Of a stretch of 9,780 nt of DNA, positions 1-7,158 are shown piece by piece. This stretch comes from Rhodoferax sp. GTDB lineage: Bacteria > Pseudomonadota > Gammaproteobacteria > Burkholderiales > Burkholderiaceae_C. The notes below the pieces were generated by a model. That model had not been told where the DNA came from, did no database searches, and worked only from the letters and a program-made list of their open reading frames with translations. The DNA lies in NCBI GenBank assembly GCA_026785765.1, contig JAJAZK010000452.1, positions 1 through 9,780 of the forward strand, given 5' to 3'. The position numbers and the translations under genes were made by a program. Position 1 is the stretch's first letter; each line of letters opens with the position of its first letter.

Positions 1-2000
1 CTGCCAATCTGGTCCCCGGCGCCGCTGCCAACCAGGCTGTTGGCGGCCGTGATCACCCCTGGAGTCCGGGACCCAGAGGTAAACCCGCTGGTCCGGTCGC
101 CAAACGTGACGGCGCCGGCGTTGCCAACGACGCCGTTATCCCAGGTTGGACTCGCGACCACGAAGTTGTTGTTGCTGTTCAGGAACGTGATGCTGCTGCC
201 CACGTTGTCGTTTGCGCGCGAACCCACGATGCTGTTGCCGCTGGCACCGCTGAGCGTGTTGATATCGCCGGCCACTGGTACGCCGCTGAGAAAGGTCACG
301 CCTGCGGCATTGACCGCCCCGGAAGTGCCGCGCAACAAAGGGGTTCGCAACAGGTAGTAACCGGCAAACCCGCGGTCGAAGAAATTGGACCCAGGGTTGA
401 TACCGACGGCGTCGCCAACCTGGGTTCCGACAATGCTGTTGCTGTTCGTTACCGGCGCGGTGCTTGCACCGAGGAACCCGGTTGTCACGTCGCCAATCGA
501 CACTGCGCCGAAATTGTCTCCGGAAGCCACCCCATGGCCAGGGCTGAAGACAATGAAGTTGCCGTTGCCGTTCAACTCACGAACGCCGGCGCTGCCAATG
601 GCCGAGGTGCTGGTAGTGCCGAACAGGCTATGCCCGCCAACGGTGCCAACCAGATCCGGGTTGCCGATGATCTGCGTGGTGCCGCTGCCAAACGTCACCG
701 CGCCGCGACCACCGCGCCAGGACGGACTGGTGACGACGTAATTGCTGGTGAACAGGTCAACAAAGGTTCCATTGCCGACACGGTCGTTGGCGCTGGTGCC
801 TACCAGGCTGTTCGCAGCGCCAACCACCCCCTGCGTCGTTGGCCCGCCCAGGCCGCTGGCCCAGGTGATGGCTCCTGCACCAGCCACACCAGCGACCGTG
901 GCGTCAGGGCTGATGACGACGAAGTTGCCGTTGTTGAGCACTCTGATTTGACCGCTGCCGATCCGGGAAGACGGGTCTTCCCCGACCAGACTGTTTGCTG
1001 CCGTTACCCCTCCCATGGTTGGCGCCACGCTGTCGACGAAGGTGACAGCGCCAGCGCCGCCACCCCAGCCAGGCGTTTGGACATAGTACTTTTGTGAGCC
1101 TCCAACAAAAGCCAGGTTATCGATCCCGTTGTCGCCGACCCGGTCCAATGCATTGGCCCCGAACAGGCTGTTCGCGACACCAATCACCCCGGTCGTGGCA
1201 ACGCTGGTGCTGCCCCAGGTGATAGCGCCGGCCTGCGCCAGAAGGCCGTTACTCCAATCCGGGCTGAAAATCGCGACCTTACCAGTGCCAAAGAAGTCGT
1301 AAAAGCCGCTGCCGACCCGGTCACCCGCCGTCGAACCAACCAGGCTATTGGCAGAACTCACATCCCCCACTGTACCGGTCGTATTGTCAAACCAGGTCAC
1401 GGCGCCCCTGTTGCCGTTCCACTCCGGGCTGAATACCAGCGTTTTCGAGCTACTGATGTTGAAGATGCCGCCACTGCCGAGCCGGTCGTTGGCCAAGCTG
1501 CCGACCAGGCTGTTGCCGGAACTGACCACACCAGTGACCGGTGCACTTATATCGATGAAGGTCAACGCGCCCTTCGAGGCGTCCCATTGCGGGGTGTGCG
1601 CGTAATACCGGGTGCCGAAATTCAGCTGAACCAGGTTATTCGTGCCCACCGCATCGTTCGCATGGCTGCCCACCAGGCTGTTGCTGACCGAAACCGTGCC
1701 CGACAGCCCCACAGCGCCATCGAACCAGGTGATCGCGCCCGCATTGACGACGCCGGCATTGTCCCAGCTCGGGCTGCGAATAGCCCTCTTGGTACCACCC
1801 ACAAACTGGATAAGGCTACCGACCTGGTCGCCAGCCGTGCTGCCACGCAGATGGGAGATCAGGGCTCCGGTGCTGCCGTCAAACAGATAGACCGCGCCAG
1901 CATTGGTGCCGCCGAGATCGTCCTGCGAATTGGCAATCAGGATGGTCTCGTTTGGCGCGTTGATGTTGAACCGCTCCATGCTTGAGCCGAACAGATCTCC
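1..2000 (-). repeat. Tandem array of degenerate FG-GAP-like (beta-propeller) repeats inside the adhesin
   Basis: Eleven complete protein repeats and the beginning of a twelfth lie within residues 581-1246 of the adhesin. Each follows the pattern (N)SLVGS-x-A-(N/G)D-(R/Q/A)-(V/I/L)G-S, then a short strand such as NFVV or KVAIF, then SP-x-W, then GA(V/I)T(W/F)-x-x-G. The NSLVG-type string recurs, on the plus coordinates, near 1682, 1514, 1349, 1172, 994, 812, 632, 440, 236 and 41. The spacing is therefore 165-204 bases (55-68 codons). The first repeat is closest to the FG-GAP consensus: GDLFGSS at 581-587, and NAGAVYLFDG ending in Gly623 or so. The later copies diverge and lack an obvious DxDxDG calcium loop. 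Copies differ in sequence, so this is an old protein repeat rather than a recent DNA duplication. Assignment to FG-GAP is by motif resemblance only. Confidence 0.75.
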
Positions 2001-3740
2001 GGTACCGGGGTTCGGGTCGATCAACTCCACCGTGGTACCCGCCGTAATCACCGGTGCCTGGATCAGGATGAACTTGGGATCGAGCAGGAAAGTGCCAGCC
2101 TTGCCAAGTGGCGCGCTTGCGTTTGCTACGCCTCCAAACTGGGTCTCCTGCTTGCCGGACACCTCGATAAAGCCGCCGTTGCCACCGCCGACGCCACCAC
2201 GCGCCTCCACCACACTGGCGAAACGGTTGCTGCCGTCGGCCCAGGCGATGACGCTGCCGCCATCACCGTCCTGGCGCGCACTGGCTTCAAAACTGCTGGA
2301 GCCGCTGGCCACGATGTTTTGCGCGTTGGCTATCGAACTGTCCTTGCCAGCGCGACCACCGCCCAAACGCACCTGCCCTCCACCCGCGTCGCCGTTGGCC
2401 AGTACCCGCGCACCAACAAACGCCAGTTCACGCCCGGTGACCGTCACCTGGCCACCGTCGCCGGTGCTGGCGCTGGCATCGATCCTGGCCGAGGTGAACA
2501 GATGCCCTGAACCCGCCGGATCTGCGTCCACCGACAGATGAATCGCACCACCGCGCAACACCCCGGTGGCCGTCATGCTCGCGTTGCGGCTTTGCACGAC
2601 ACGGCTGTCGGCCTGCACGGTGATGGTTCCACCCACGCTGTACTGGCCGTCGGCTCGGATCGCGCCGTCCTGCAGGAACCGCGCACTATTTACAGATACC
2701 GCGCCGCCGTGGGCGCCAGACGCATTGACGACCGCCTCGTGTTCAATCGCCACCAACCCATCGGGCGCGTCGATCGTGACGGAGCCGCCGCGCGGTGTCA
2801 CCAATGGCCGCGCCGCGGCCAGGGCCTGGGCGCTTACCACGGCCCGGGCGTCGACCACCACGTTGCCGAAACGCGACTCGATGTGTACCTGACCGCCCAA
2901 GTCCGGGCCGTACGCACTGGACGTGCTGCCCGAGCCCAGCGTGACATTTCCCAGCGCCTTGAGCACCAGTTTGCCGCCGTCGCGCGCCAGGGCCTGCGCC
3001 TCAATCTGGCCCGAATGGGTCAGCGTGCCGGCAAATACACCCACGGCCCCGCCACTGAGAGTACCCAGGTTCAGCACCTGGTTGCCCTGGTTCTGCACTG
3101 CAAACGTGATGTCGTTCAAATTGCGGCCTGTGATTTCGACCATTTCGCCCGCGGCCAGCACCACATTGCCACCCTGGGTGGAAATGACCGCCTTGCCGTC
3201 TACGCTGATATTTGGCGCCACCAGGTAAACATCGCCATTGCCAGAGGTGATACGGCCTTGCGCGAGCAGGTCTGCCGCCGCACCCTGGCGGGCGAATTTG
3301 AGTTTTCCCGCCTTGAAGTCGTCGTCTCGCATCGACAGCGTGGACGCGACAAAGCCCTGGGTGTCAATGACGCTGCCAGCACCGAAGACGATGCCGTTCG
3401 GGTTGATCAGGAACACACGACCATTGGAGCCCAGCGTGCCGTCGATCCGGCTTTGCAGACTGGGGTTTTGCGCCTGCACCCGGTTGAGCACCGCACTGGC
3501 GGCACTCTGCTGATGGAAATACGTGGTCTCGCCAGCACCAATCGAGAAACTCTGCCAATTGATGATGGCGCCCGGGGTGTTGGTGACGGTGAGCTTGTTG
3601 CCCTGCGTCTGCAACACCGCCTGGCCATTTACCACCTGGGCCCCGGTGGGGTTGGCTTGGACCAACTGTGGCGCCGCACCGTAGATGGCCGACAGCGCCG
3701 CAACAAGGGCCTGCCGACGGAAACCGGGAGTAAATCGCAT
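1..3740 (-). CDS. Filamentous haemagglutinin-type TPS adhesin, N-terminal 1246 residues (3' end beyond window)
   Basis: The frame is open from ATG 3740 to the left edge without a stop, so the protein is at least 1246 residues. Residues 1-29 look like a signal peptide (Arg at 2, 8 and 9, a hydrophobic stretch at 11-23, then VQA before Asn30). Residues 30 to about 270 match the secretion domain of two-partner secretion exoproteins: SAVLNRV near 82-88 and FLINPNGIVFG at 110-120 are hallmark strings. Residues ~270-575 are rich in Gly, Ala, Ser and Val with short beta-strand patterns, as in right-handed beta-helix adhesins. From residue 581 onward a tandem repeat array fills the rest. By family, the protein is exported by Sec and then through an outer-membrane TpsB pore and acts at the cell surface or outside. 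No TpsB gene is visible here. The start is supported by AGGAGA 5 bases upstream. Family assignment is strong; the ligand and role (adhesion, aggregation, biofilm) are unknown. Confidence 0.9.
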   Translation of the reverse strand, partial: MRFTPGFRRQALVAALSAIYGAAPQLVQANPTGAQVVNGQAVLQTQGNKLTVTNTPGAIINWQSFSIGAGETTYFHQQSAASAVLNRVQAQNPSLQSRIDGTLGSNGRVFLINPNGIVFGAGSVIDTQGFVASTLSMRDDDFKAGKLKFARQGAAADLLAQGRITSGNGDVYLVAPNISVDGKAVISTQGGNVVLAAGEMVEITGRNLNDITFAVQNQGNQVLNLGTLSGGAVGVFAGTLTHSGQIEAQALARDGGKLVLKALGNVTLGSGSTSSAYGPDLGGQVHIESRFGNVVVDARAVVSAQALAAARPLVTPRGGSVTIDAPDGLVAIEHEAVVNASGAHGGAVSVNSARFLQDGAIRADGQYSVGGTITVQADSRVVQSRNASMTATGVLRGGAIHLSVDADPAGSGHLFTSARIDASASTGDGGQVTVTGRELAFVGARVLANGDAGGGQVRLGGGRAGKDSSIANAQNIVASGSSSFEASARQDGDGGSVIAWADGSNRFASVVEARGGVGGGNGGFIEVSGKQETQFGGVANASAPLGKAGTFLLDPKFILIQAPVITAGTTVELIDPNPGTGDLFGSSMERFNINAPNETILIANSQDDLGGTNAGAVYLFDGSTGALISHLRGSTAGDQVGSLIQFVGGTKRAIRSPSWDNAGVVNAGAITWFDGAVGLSGTVSVSNSLVGSHANDAVGTNNLVQLNFGTRYYAHTPQWDASKGALTFIDISAPVTGVVSSGNSLVGSLANDRLGSGGIFNISSSKTLVFSPEWNGNRGAVTWFDNTTGTVGDVSSANSLVGSTAGDRVGSGFYDFFGTGKVAIFSPDWSNGLLAQAGAITWGSTSVATTGVIGVANSLFGANALDRVGDNGIDNLAFVGGSQKYYVQTPGWGGGAGAVTFVDSVAPTMGGVTAANSLVGEDPSSRIGSGQIRVLNNGNFVVISPDATVAGVAGAGAITWASGLGGPTTQGVVGAANSLVGTSANDRVGNGTFVDLFTSNYVVTSPSWRGGRGAVTFGSGTTQIIGNPDLVGTVGGHSLFGTTSTSAIGSAGVRELNGNGNFIVFSPGHGVASGDNFGAVSIGDVTTGFLGASTAPVTNSNSIVGTQVGDAVGINPGSNFFDRGFAGYYLLRTPLLRGTSGAVNAAGVTFLSGVPVAGDINTLSGASGNSIVGSRANDNVGSSITFLNSNNNFVVASPTWDNGVVGNAGAVTFGDRTSGFTSGSRTPGVITAANSLVGSGAGDQIG

Positions 3741-3745
3741 TTCAA

Positions 3746-3751
3746 TCTCCT
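3746..3751 (-). promoter_or_regulatory. Ribosome binding site of the adhesin gene
   Basis: On the minus strand AGGAGA lies 5 bases before ATG 3740. It is the best Shine-Dalgarno match near a gene start in this window and fixes the start of the adhesin. The signal peptide begins directly at this Met. Confidence 0.75.
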
Positions 3752-3848
3752 GACAACGAACCGGGTGCGCGCCATAAACGCTGGCGCAAAGACCCTATTG
3801 CATTGGGGCACATTTTTGCTTTTTTGTCTATCGGCAACGGGGGTGGGC

Positions 3849-3865
3849 GTTGCGTCTTTCGCAAC
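3849..3865. promoter_or_regulatory. Perfect 6-bp inverted repeat in the divergent intergenic region
   Basis: GTTGCG, a 5-base TCTTT loop, then CGCAAC form a perfect inverted repeat 27 bases before the dapC start, in the 151-base gap between the two divergent genes. No U-run follows on either side, so a terminator is unlikely. It could be a small operator or chance. A second, weaker 6-bp pair (GCGCCA at 3769-3774, TGGCGC at 3782-3787) lies nearer the adhesin start. Confidence 0.3.
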
Positions 3866-3877
3866 AGTACAAACCCT

Positions 3878-3883
3878 GATAAT
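3878..3883 (+). promoter_or_regulatory. Candidate -10 element for dapC, implying a leaderless transcript
   Basis: GATAAT (preceded by T, so TGATAAT from 3877) differs from the sigma-70 consensus TATAAT at one position. It ends 8 bases before the dapC ATG at 3892, so transcription would start at or within a base or two of the ATG. No Shine-Dalgarno sequence precedes that ATG, which fits a leaderless message. The -35 side is weak: TTGCGT at 3850-3855 would be 22 bases away, too far, and nothing good lies at 16-18 bases. It remains a plausible but unproven promoter. Confidence 0.35.
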
Positions 3884-3891
3884 CCAGCACC

Positions 3892-5115
3892 ATGAATCCC
3901 TTGCTCAAGCGCCTGCAGCCCTACCCCTTTGAGCGCCTGCGCCAGCTATTTGCGGGCATACCGCCGAATCCGGCGCTACGCCCCATCAGTTTGGGCATTG
4001 GCGAGCCGAAACACGCGACCCCAGCGTTTATCGCCCAGGCCCTTGGCGCGGCCGCCAGCCAGTCGCCCAGCGGTTTGTCGGTCTATCCGGCGACCGCCGG
4101 TGACTTGACTCTGCGCACAGCATGCGCCGCCTGGCTGCATCGGCGTTACAAGCTGCAACTCGATCCGGCCACCCAGCTCTTGCCGGTGAATGGGTCGCGC
4201 GAGGCACTGTTCGCTCTGGTCCAGACGGTGGTAGACCCGGGCGCAGGCGGCGGCGCCAGCAAACCGGTCGTGATCTGCCCGAATCCGTTTTATCAGATCT
4301 ACGAAGGCGCAGCGCTGCTGGCCGGCGCCGAGCCGCACTACGTGGCGGCCGATCCGGCGCGCAACTTCGCGCAGGACTGGGACAGCGTGCCCGAAGCGGT
4401 TTGGGCACGCACACAATTGGCGTTCGTCTGTTCGCCGGGCAACCCTACCGGCGCCGTGATGCCGCTGGCGCAGTGGGACCGGCTGTTTGCATTGAGCGAT
4501 AGTCACGGCTTCGTGATCGCATCGGACGAGTGTTACAGCGAGATCTATTTTCGCGAGGAGCCGCCGCTGGGTGCTCTGGAGGCCGCCGCGAAGCTCGGGC
4601 GCACCGGGTTCAAGAACTTGATGGCCTTTACCAGCCTGTCCAAACGCAGCAACGTGCCCGGCATGCGTAGCGGTTTTGTGGCCGGCGACGCGGCGCTGAT
4701 CAAGCAGTTCCTGCTCTATCGCACCTACCATGGCAGCGCCATGAGCCCGGTAATTCAGGCCGCCAGCATTGCGGCCTGGGGCGACGAGGCGCATGTGGAG
4801 CGGAACCGGTGCCTGTACCGCGACAAGTTCGCCAGCGTCACGCCCATCCTCGCCGCAGTGATGGACGTGGCGCTGCCCGACGCCGGCTTTTACCTGTGGG
4901 CCGACGTCGGCTGCAGCGACACGGAGTTCGCGCGCGAGTTGTTCGCTCTCTACAATGTGACGGTGTTGCCGGGCAGCTTTCTGGCCCGTGCGGTGGAGGG
5001 ACACAACCCGGGCGCACAACGCATCCGCATGGCGCTGGTGGCGGAAACCTCCGAATGCGTCGAAGCGGCGCAGCGTATCGCACAGTTTGTCACCTCCAGA
5101 GCGCGACTTTCCTAA
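3892..5115 (+). CDS. dapC: N-succinyldiaminopimelate aminotransferase DapC
   Basis: This is a fold-type I, PLP-dependent aminotransferase of 407 residues, a normal length for the beta/gammaproteobacterial DapC group. It transfers an amino group from glutamate to N-succinyl-2-amino-6-oxopimelate, giving N-succinyl-LL-diaminopimelate in the lysine/DAP pathway, in the cytoplasm. Visible landmarks are SPGNPTG with Asn184, SDECYSEIYF with Asp212 and Tyr215 (cofactor ring contacts), and SLSKRSNVPGMRSG with the Schiff-base Lys251 and Arg259 (phosphate). Near the C-terminus RIRMAL (Arg377/Arg379) probably holds the substrate carboxylate. The N-terminus MNPLLKRLQPYPFERL is typical of this family and supports ATG 3892 despite the missing Shine-Dalgarno. 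It is the first gene of the plus-strand run; dapD follows after 19 bases, which supports DapC over other class I/II aminotransferases. Confidence 0.93.
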   Translation: MNPLLKRLQPYPFERLRQLFAGIPPNPALRPISLGIGEPKHATPAFIAQALGAAASQSPSGLSVYPATAGDLTLRTACAAWLHRRYKLQLDPATQLLPVNGSREALFALVQTVVDPGAGGGASKPVVICPNPFYQIYEGAALLAGAEPHYVAADPARNFAQDWDSVPEAVWARTQLAFVCSPGNPTGAVMPLAQWDRLFALSDSHGFVIASDECYSEIYFREEPPLGALEAAAKLGRTGFKNLMAFTSLSKRSNVPGMRSGFVAGDAALIKQFLLYRTYHGSAMSPVIQAASIAAWGDEAHVERNRCLYRDKFASVTPILAAVMDVALPDAGFYLWADVGCSDTEFARELFALYNVTVLPGSFLARAVEGHNPGAQRIRMALVAETSECVEAAQRIAQFVTSRARLS

Positions 5116-5134
5116 ACTTCTGGCCCGTCCATTC

Positions 5135-5959
5135 ATGACCCAACAATTGCAATCCATCATCGACGCCGCGTGGGACGACCGCGCCAACCTGTCTGTCAAG
5201 TCGGCCCCCAAGGAGGTGTTGCAGGCGGTGGAACAGGTGATCGACGACTTGAACGGCGGCCGGCTGCGGGTGGCTACGCGCGCAGGCGTGGGTCAGTGGG
5301 TGACGCACCAATGGATCAAGAAGGCGGTATTGCTGAGCTTCCGGCTCAAGGAGAACGCGGTGGTGCGGGCCGGAGATTTGGGGTTTTATGACAAGGTGCA
5401 GACCAAGTTCGCCCACCTTGACGAGGCCGAAATGAAGGCCACCGGCGTGCGCGTGGTGCCGCCGGCGGTGGCGCGCCGTGGCAGCTTCATCGGCAAGGGC
5501 GTGATCCTGATGCCGTCTTACGTGAACATTGGCGCCTACGTGGACGAAGGCACGATGGTAGATACCTGGGCCACGGTCGGCTCGTGCGCGCAGATTGGCA
5601 AGAACGTGCATCTGAGCGGCGGCGTCGGCATTGGCGGGGTGCTCGAACCGATGCAGGCCGGGCCTACCATCATCGAGGACAACTGTTTCGTCGGCGCGCG
5701 CTCGGAAGTCGTCGAGGGTGTCATCGTGGAAGAAAACTCGGTGATCTCCATGGGCGTCTACATCGGCCAGAGCACCAAGATCTACGATCGCGCCAGCGAC
5801 ACCGTCAGTTACGGGCGGGTACCGGCTGGGTCTGTCGTGGTCGCGGGCAATTTGCCCAGCGCCGACGGCAAGTACAGCCTGTACTGCGCCGTGATCGTGA
5901 AGCGGGTGGACGCACAGACCCGCGCCAAGACCAGCCTGAACGAATTACTGCGCGACTGA
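5135..5959 (+). CDS. dapD: Tetrahydrodipicolinate N-succinyltransferase DapD
   Basis: DapD uses succinyl-CoA to succinylate 2,3,4,5-tetrahydropyridine-2,6-dicarboxylate, the entry step of the succinylase branch for lysine and meso-DAP. The protein is 274 residues, the same as I recall for the enterobacterial enzyme. The helical N-terminal domain (about 1-110) contains GxWVTHQWIKKAVLLSFR-like sequence. The left-handed beta-helix of hexapeptide repeats runs from about Gly116 to 225, and the conserved loop GGVGIGGVLEPMQA is at 162-175. By family it works as a trimer. The open frame extends 49 codons upstream into dapC, but those residues resemble no DapD, and MTQQLQSIIDAAW is the usual beginning, so ATG 5135 was chosen. 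No good ribosome binding site precedes it; with only 19 bases after the dapC stop, translation may rely on coupling. Confidence 0.95.
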   Translation: MTQQLQSIIDAAWDDRANLSVKSAPKEVLQAVEQVIDDLNGGRLRVATRAGVGQWVTHQWIKKAVLLSFRLKENAVVRAGDLGFYDKVQTKFAHLDEAEMKATGVRVVPPAVARRGSFIGKGVILMPSYVNIGAYVDEGTMVDTWATVGSCAQIGKNVHLSGGVGIGGVLEPMQAGPTIIEDNCFVGARSEVVEGVIVEENSVISMGVYIGQSTKIYDRASDTVSYGRVPAGSVVVAGNLPSADGKYSLYCAVIVKRVDAQTRAKTSLNELLRD

Positions 5960-5985
5960 CCAGCGGCCAGACCACTCCAGACACC

Positions 5986-5990
5986 AAGGA
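5986..5990 (+). promoter_or_regulatory. Ribosome binding site of pilU
   Basis: AAGGA lies 7 bases before ATG 5998. It selects this start within a frame that is open 138 codons further upstream, in the dapD region. The residues upstream are an out-of-frame reading of dapD and not a real extension. Confidence 0.6.
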
Positions 5991-5997
5991 CCACACC

Positions 5998-7158
5998 ATG
6001 GCCACGACGGCAACTCCCAGCACGATGGAGCGCATCCTGCGCCTGATGAGCGACAAGAAGGCCTCCGACGTGTACCTGTCGGCGCATTCGGCAGCGCTGA
6101 TCAAGATCAATGGCCTGTGTATACCGATCAACAACCAGGTGTTGCCGCCGGATGCGCCGCGCAACCTTTTGTCGGAAGTGATACCGGCTGACCGTATGGT
6201 CGAGCTGGAAACCACTGGTGAACTGAACATGGGTTTTCCACTGGCCGGTGTCGGCCGCTTCCGCCTGAGCGCCATGCGCCAGCGCGGTTCGATTGCCGCA
6301 GTGATACGCTTCATCACAAACGACATTCCACCCATCGCCTCACTCGGGCTGCCAGGCGTGTTGGGCGACCTGATCATGGAGAAACGCGGTTTGTTGCTGA
6401 TGGTTGGTGCCACCGGCGCAGGCAAGAGCACCACCCTGGCCGCGATGATTGACCACCGTAATGAGAGTGTGTCGGGCCACATCCTGACGATCGAGGATCC
6501 GATCGAATTCCTTTTCAAGAACAAACGCTCGGTAATCAACCAGCGCGAGATCGGCACCGACACGGAAACGCTGCAGGTGGCACTGAAGAACGCGCTGCGC
6601 CAGGCCCCCGACGTCATCCTGGTGGGCGAAATCCGCGACCGTGAAACCATGTCGGCAGCCCTTGCCTATGCCCAGTCCGGCCACCTGTGCCTGGCCACCA
6701 TGCATGCCAACAACAGCTACCAGGCGCTCAACCGGATCCTGAGTTTTTACCCGGTGGAGGTGCGCCAGACCATGCTCGGCGACTTGGCCGCAGCGCTCAA
6801 GGCAGTGGTATCGCAGCGCCTGCTGCGCACCGTGACCGGGCAGCGCACTGCGTCGGTGGAAGTGCTGCTCAATACCAAGCTGGTGTCGGAACTGATCGAG
6901 AAAGGCGATTTCTCGGGCGTCAAGGAAGCATTGGAAAAGTCGATGGCTGAAGGTTCGCAGAGTTTCGAAGCGGATATCGCGCGTCTGATCATGGACGGCA
7001 CCGTCGACAGCAAGGAAGGCCTGGCCAACTCCGATTCCCCGACCAACCTGATGTGGCGCATGCAGAACGACTTCACCAAAGCCATGGCGCCCTCGCCGCA
7101 GGAAGACACGGATGACGAACCTTCATTCACCGAGATCACGTTGGACGTCAAGCACTGA
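5998..7158 (+). CDS. pilU: Type IV pilus retraction ATPase, PilU type
   Basis: This is a 386-residue GspE/PilT-superfamily secretion ATPase. Members form hexamers at the inner-membrane base of the type IVa pilus and drive retraction; PilU classically works with PilT. The N-terminal PAS-like half (about 1-110) reads as PilU (MERILRLM, then SDVYLS). Motor motifs follow in order: Walker A GATGAGKST at 137-145, Asp box TIEDPIEF at 164-171, Walker B ending Asp205-Val209 with Glu211 in VGEIRD, and His box GHLCLATMHANN at 228-239. The PilT C-terminal signature AIRNLIRE is absent, and QREIGTDTET plus CLATMHANN favour PilU over PilT. The C-terminus carries an acidic tail (EDTDDEPSFTE). No pilT is adjacent. 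The gene is 38 bases after dapD, and its TGA shares one base with the dapE ATG, so it appears embedded in the dap operon. It could be a third PilT/PilU paralogue rather than the partner of a pilT-pilU pair elsewhere. Confidence 0.9.
   Translation: MATTATPSTMERILRLMSDKKASDVYLSAHSAALIKINGLCIPINNQVLPPDAPRNLLSEVIPADRMVELETTGELNMGFPLAGVGRFRLSAMRQRGSIAAVIRFITNDIPPIASLGLPGVLGDLIMEKRGLLLMVGATGAGKSTTLAAMIDHRNESVSGHILTIEDPIEFLFKNKRSVINQREIGTDTETLQVALKNALRQAPDVILVGEIRDRETMSAALAYAQSGHLCLATMHANNSYQALNRILSFYPVEVRQTMLGDLAAALKAVVSQRLLRTVTGQRTASVEVLLNTKLVSELIEKGDFSGVKEALEKSMAEGSQSFEADIARLIMDGTVDSKEGLANSDSPTNLMWRMQNDFTKAMAPSPQEDTDDEPSFTEITLDVKH

Noticed and set aside
1..2000. The regularly spaced near-identical motifs as a CRISPR array or a recent DNA repeat
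   Set aside because: Spacing is 165-204 bases and varies in multiples of codons. Similarity is at protein level within an open frame, and no constant 25-40 base repeat unit exists.
3849..3865. The intergenic hairpin as a transcription terminator
   Set aside because: Both flanking genes start here rather than end, and no T-run follows the stem on either strand.
2538..3932. A 464-codon open frame on the plus strand, plus several shorter plus-strand frames between 40 and 2541
   Set aside because: They lie antisense to the adhesin, whose minus-strand frame has a signal peptide, a recognisable secretion domain and repeats. The plus-strand translations show no family motifs and are by-products of the GC-rich, stop-poor repeat coding.
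4988..5134. A 49-codon upstream extension of dapD
   Set aside because: It overlaps the end of dapC in another frame, and its residues do not resemble DapD. The normal family start MTQQLQ at 5135 gives the expected 274 residues.
3976..5211. A 411-codon minus-strand frame opposite dapC
   Set aside because: dapC has all its catalytic motifs on the plus strand. The antisense translation is rich in His, Arg and Gln without a recognisable domain, as expected of a shadow frame in high-GC DNA.
5584..5997. A 138-codon upstream extension of pilU
   Set aside because: It is dapD read in another frame (Arg-rich, no motif). An AAGGA ribosome binding site and a typical PilU N-terminus support ATG 5998.
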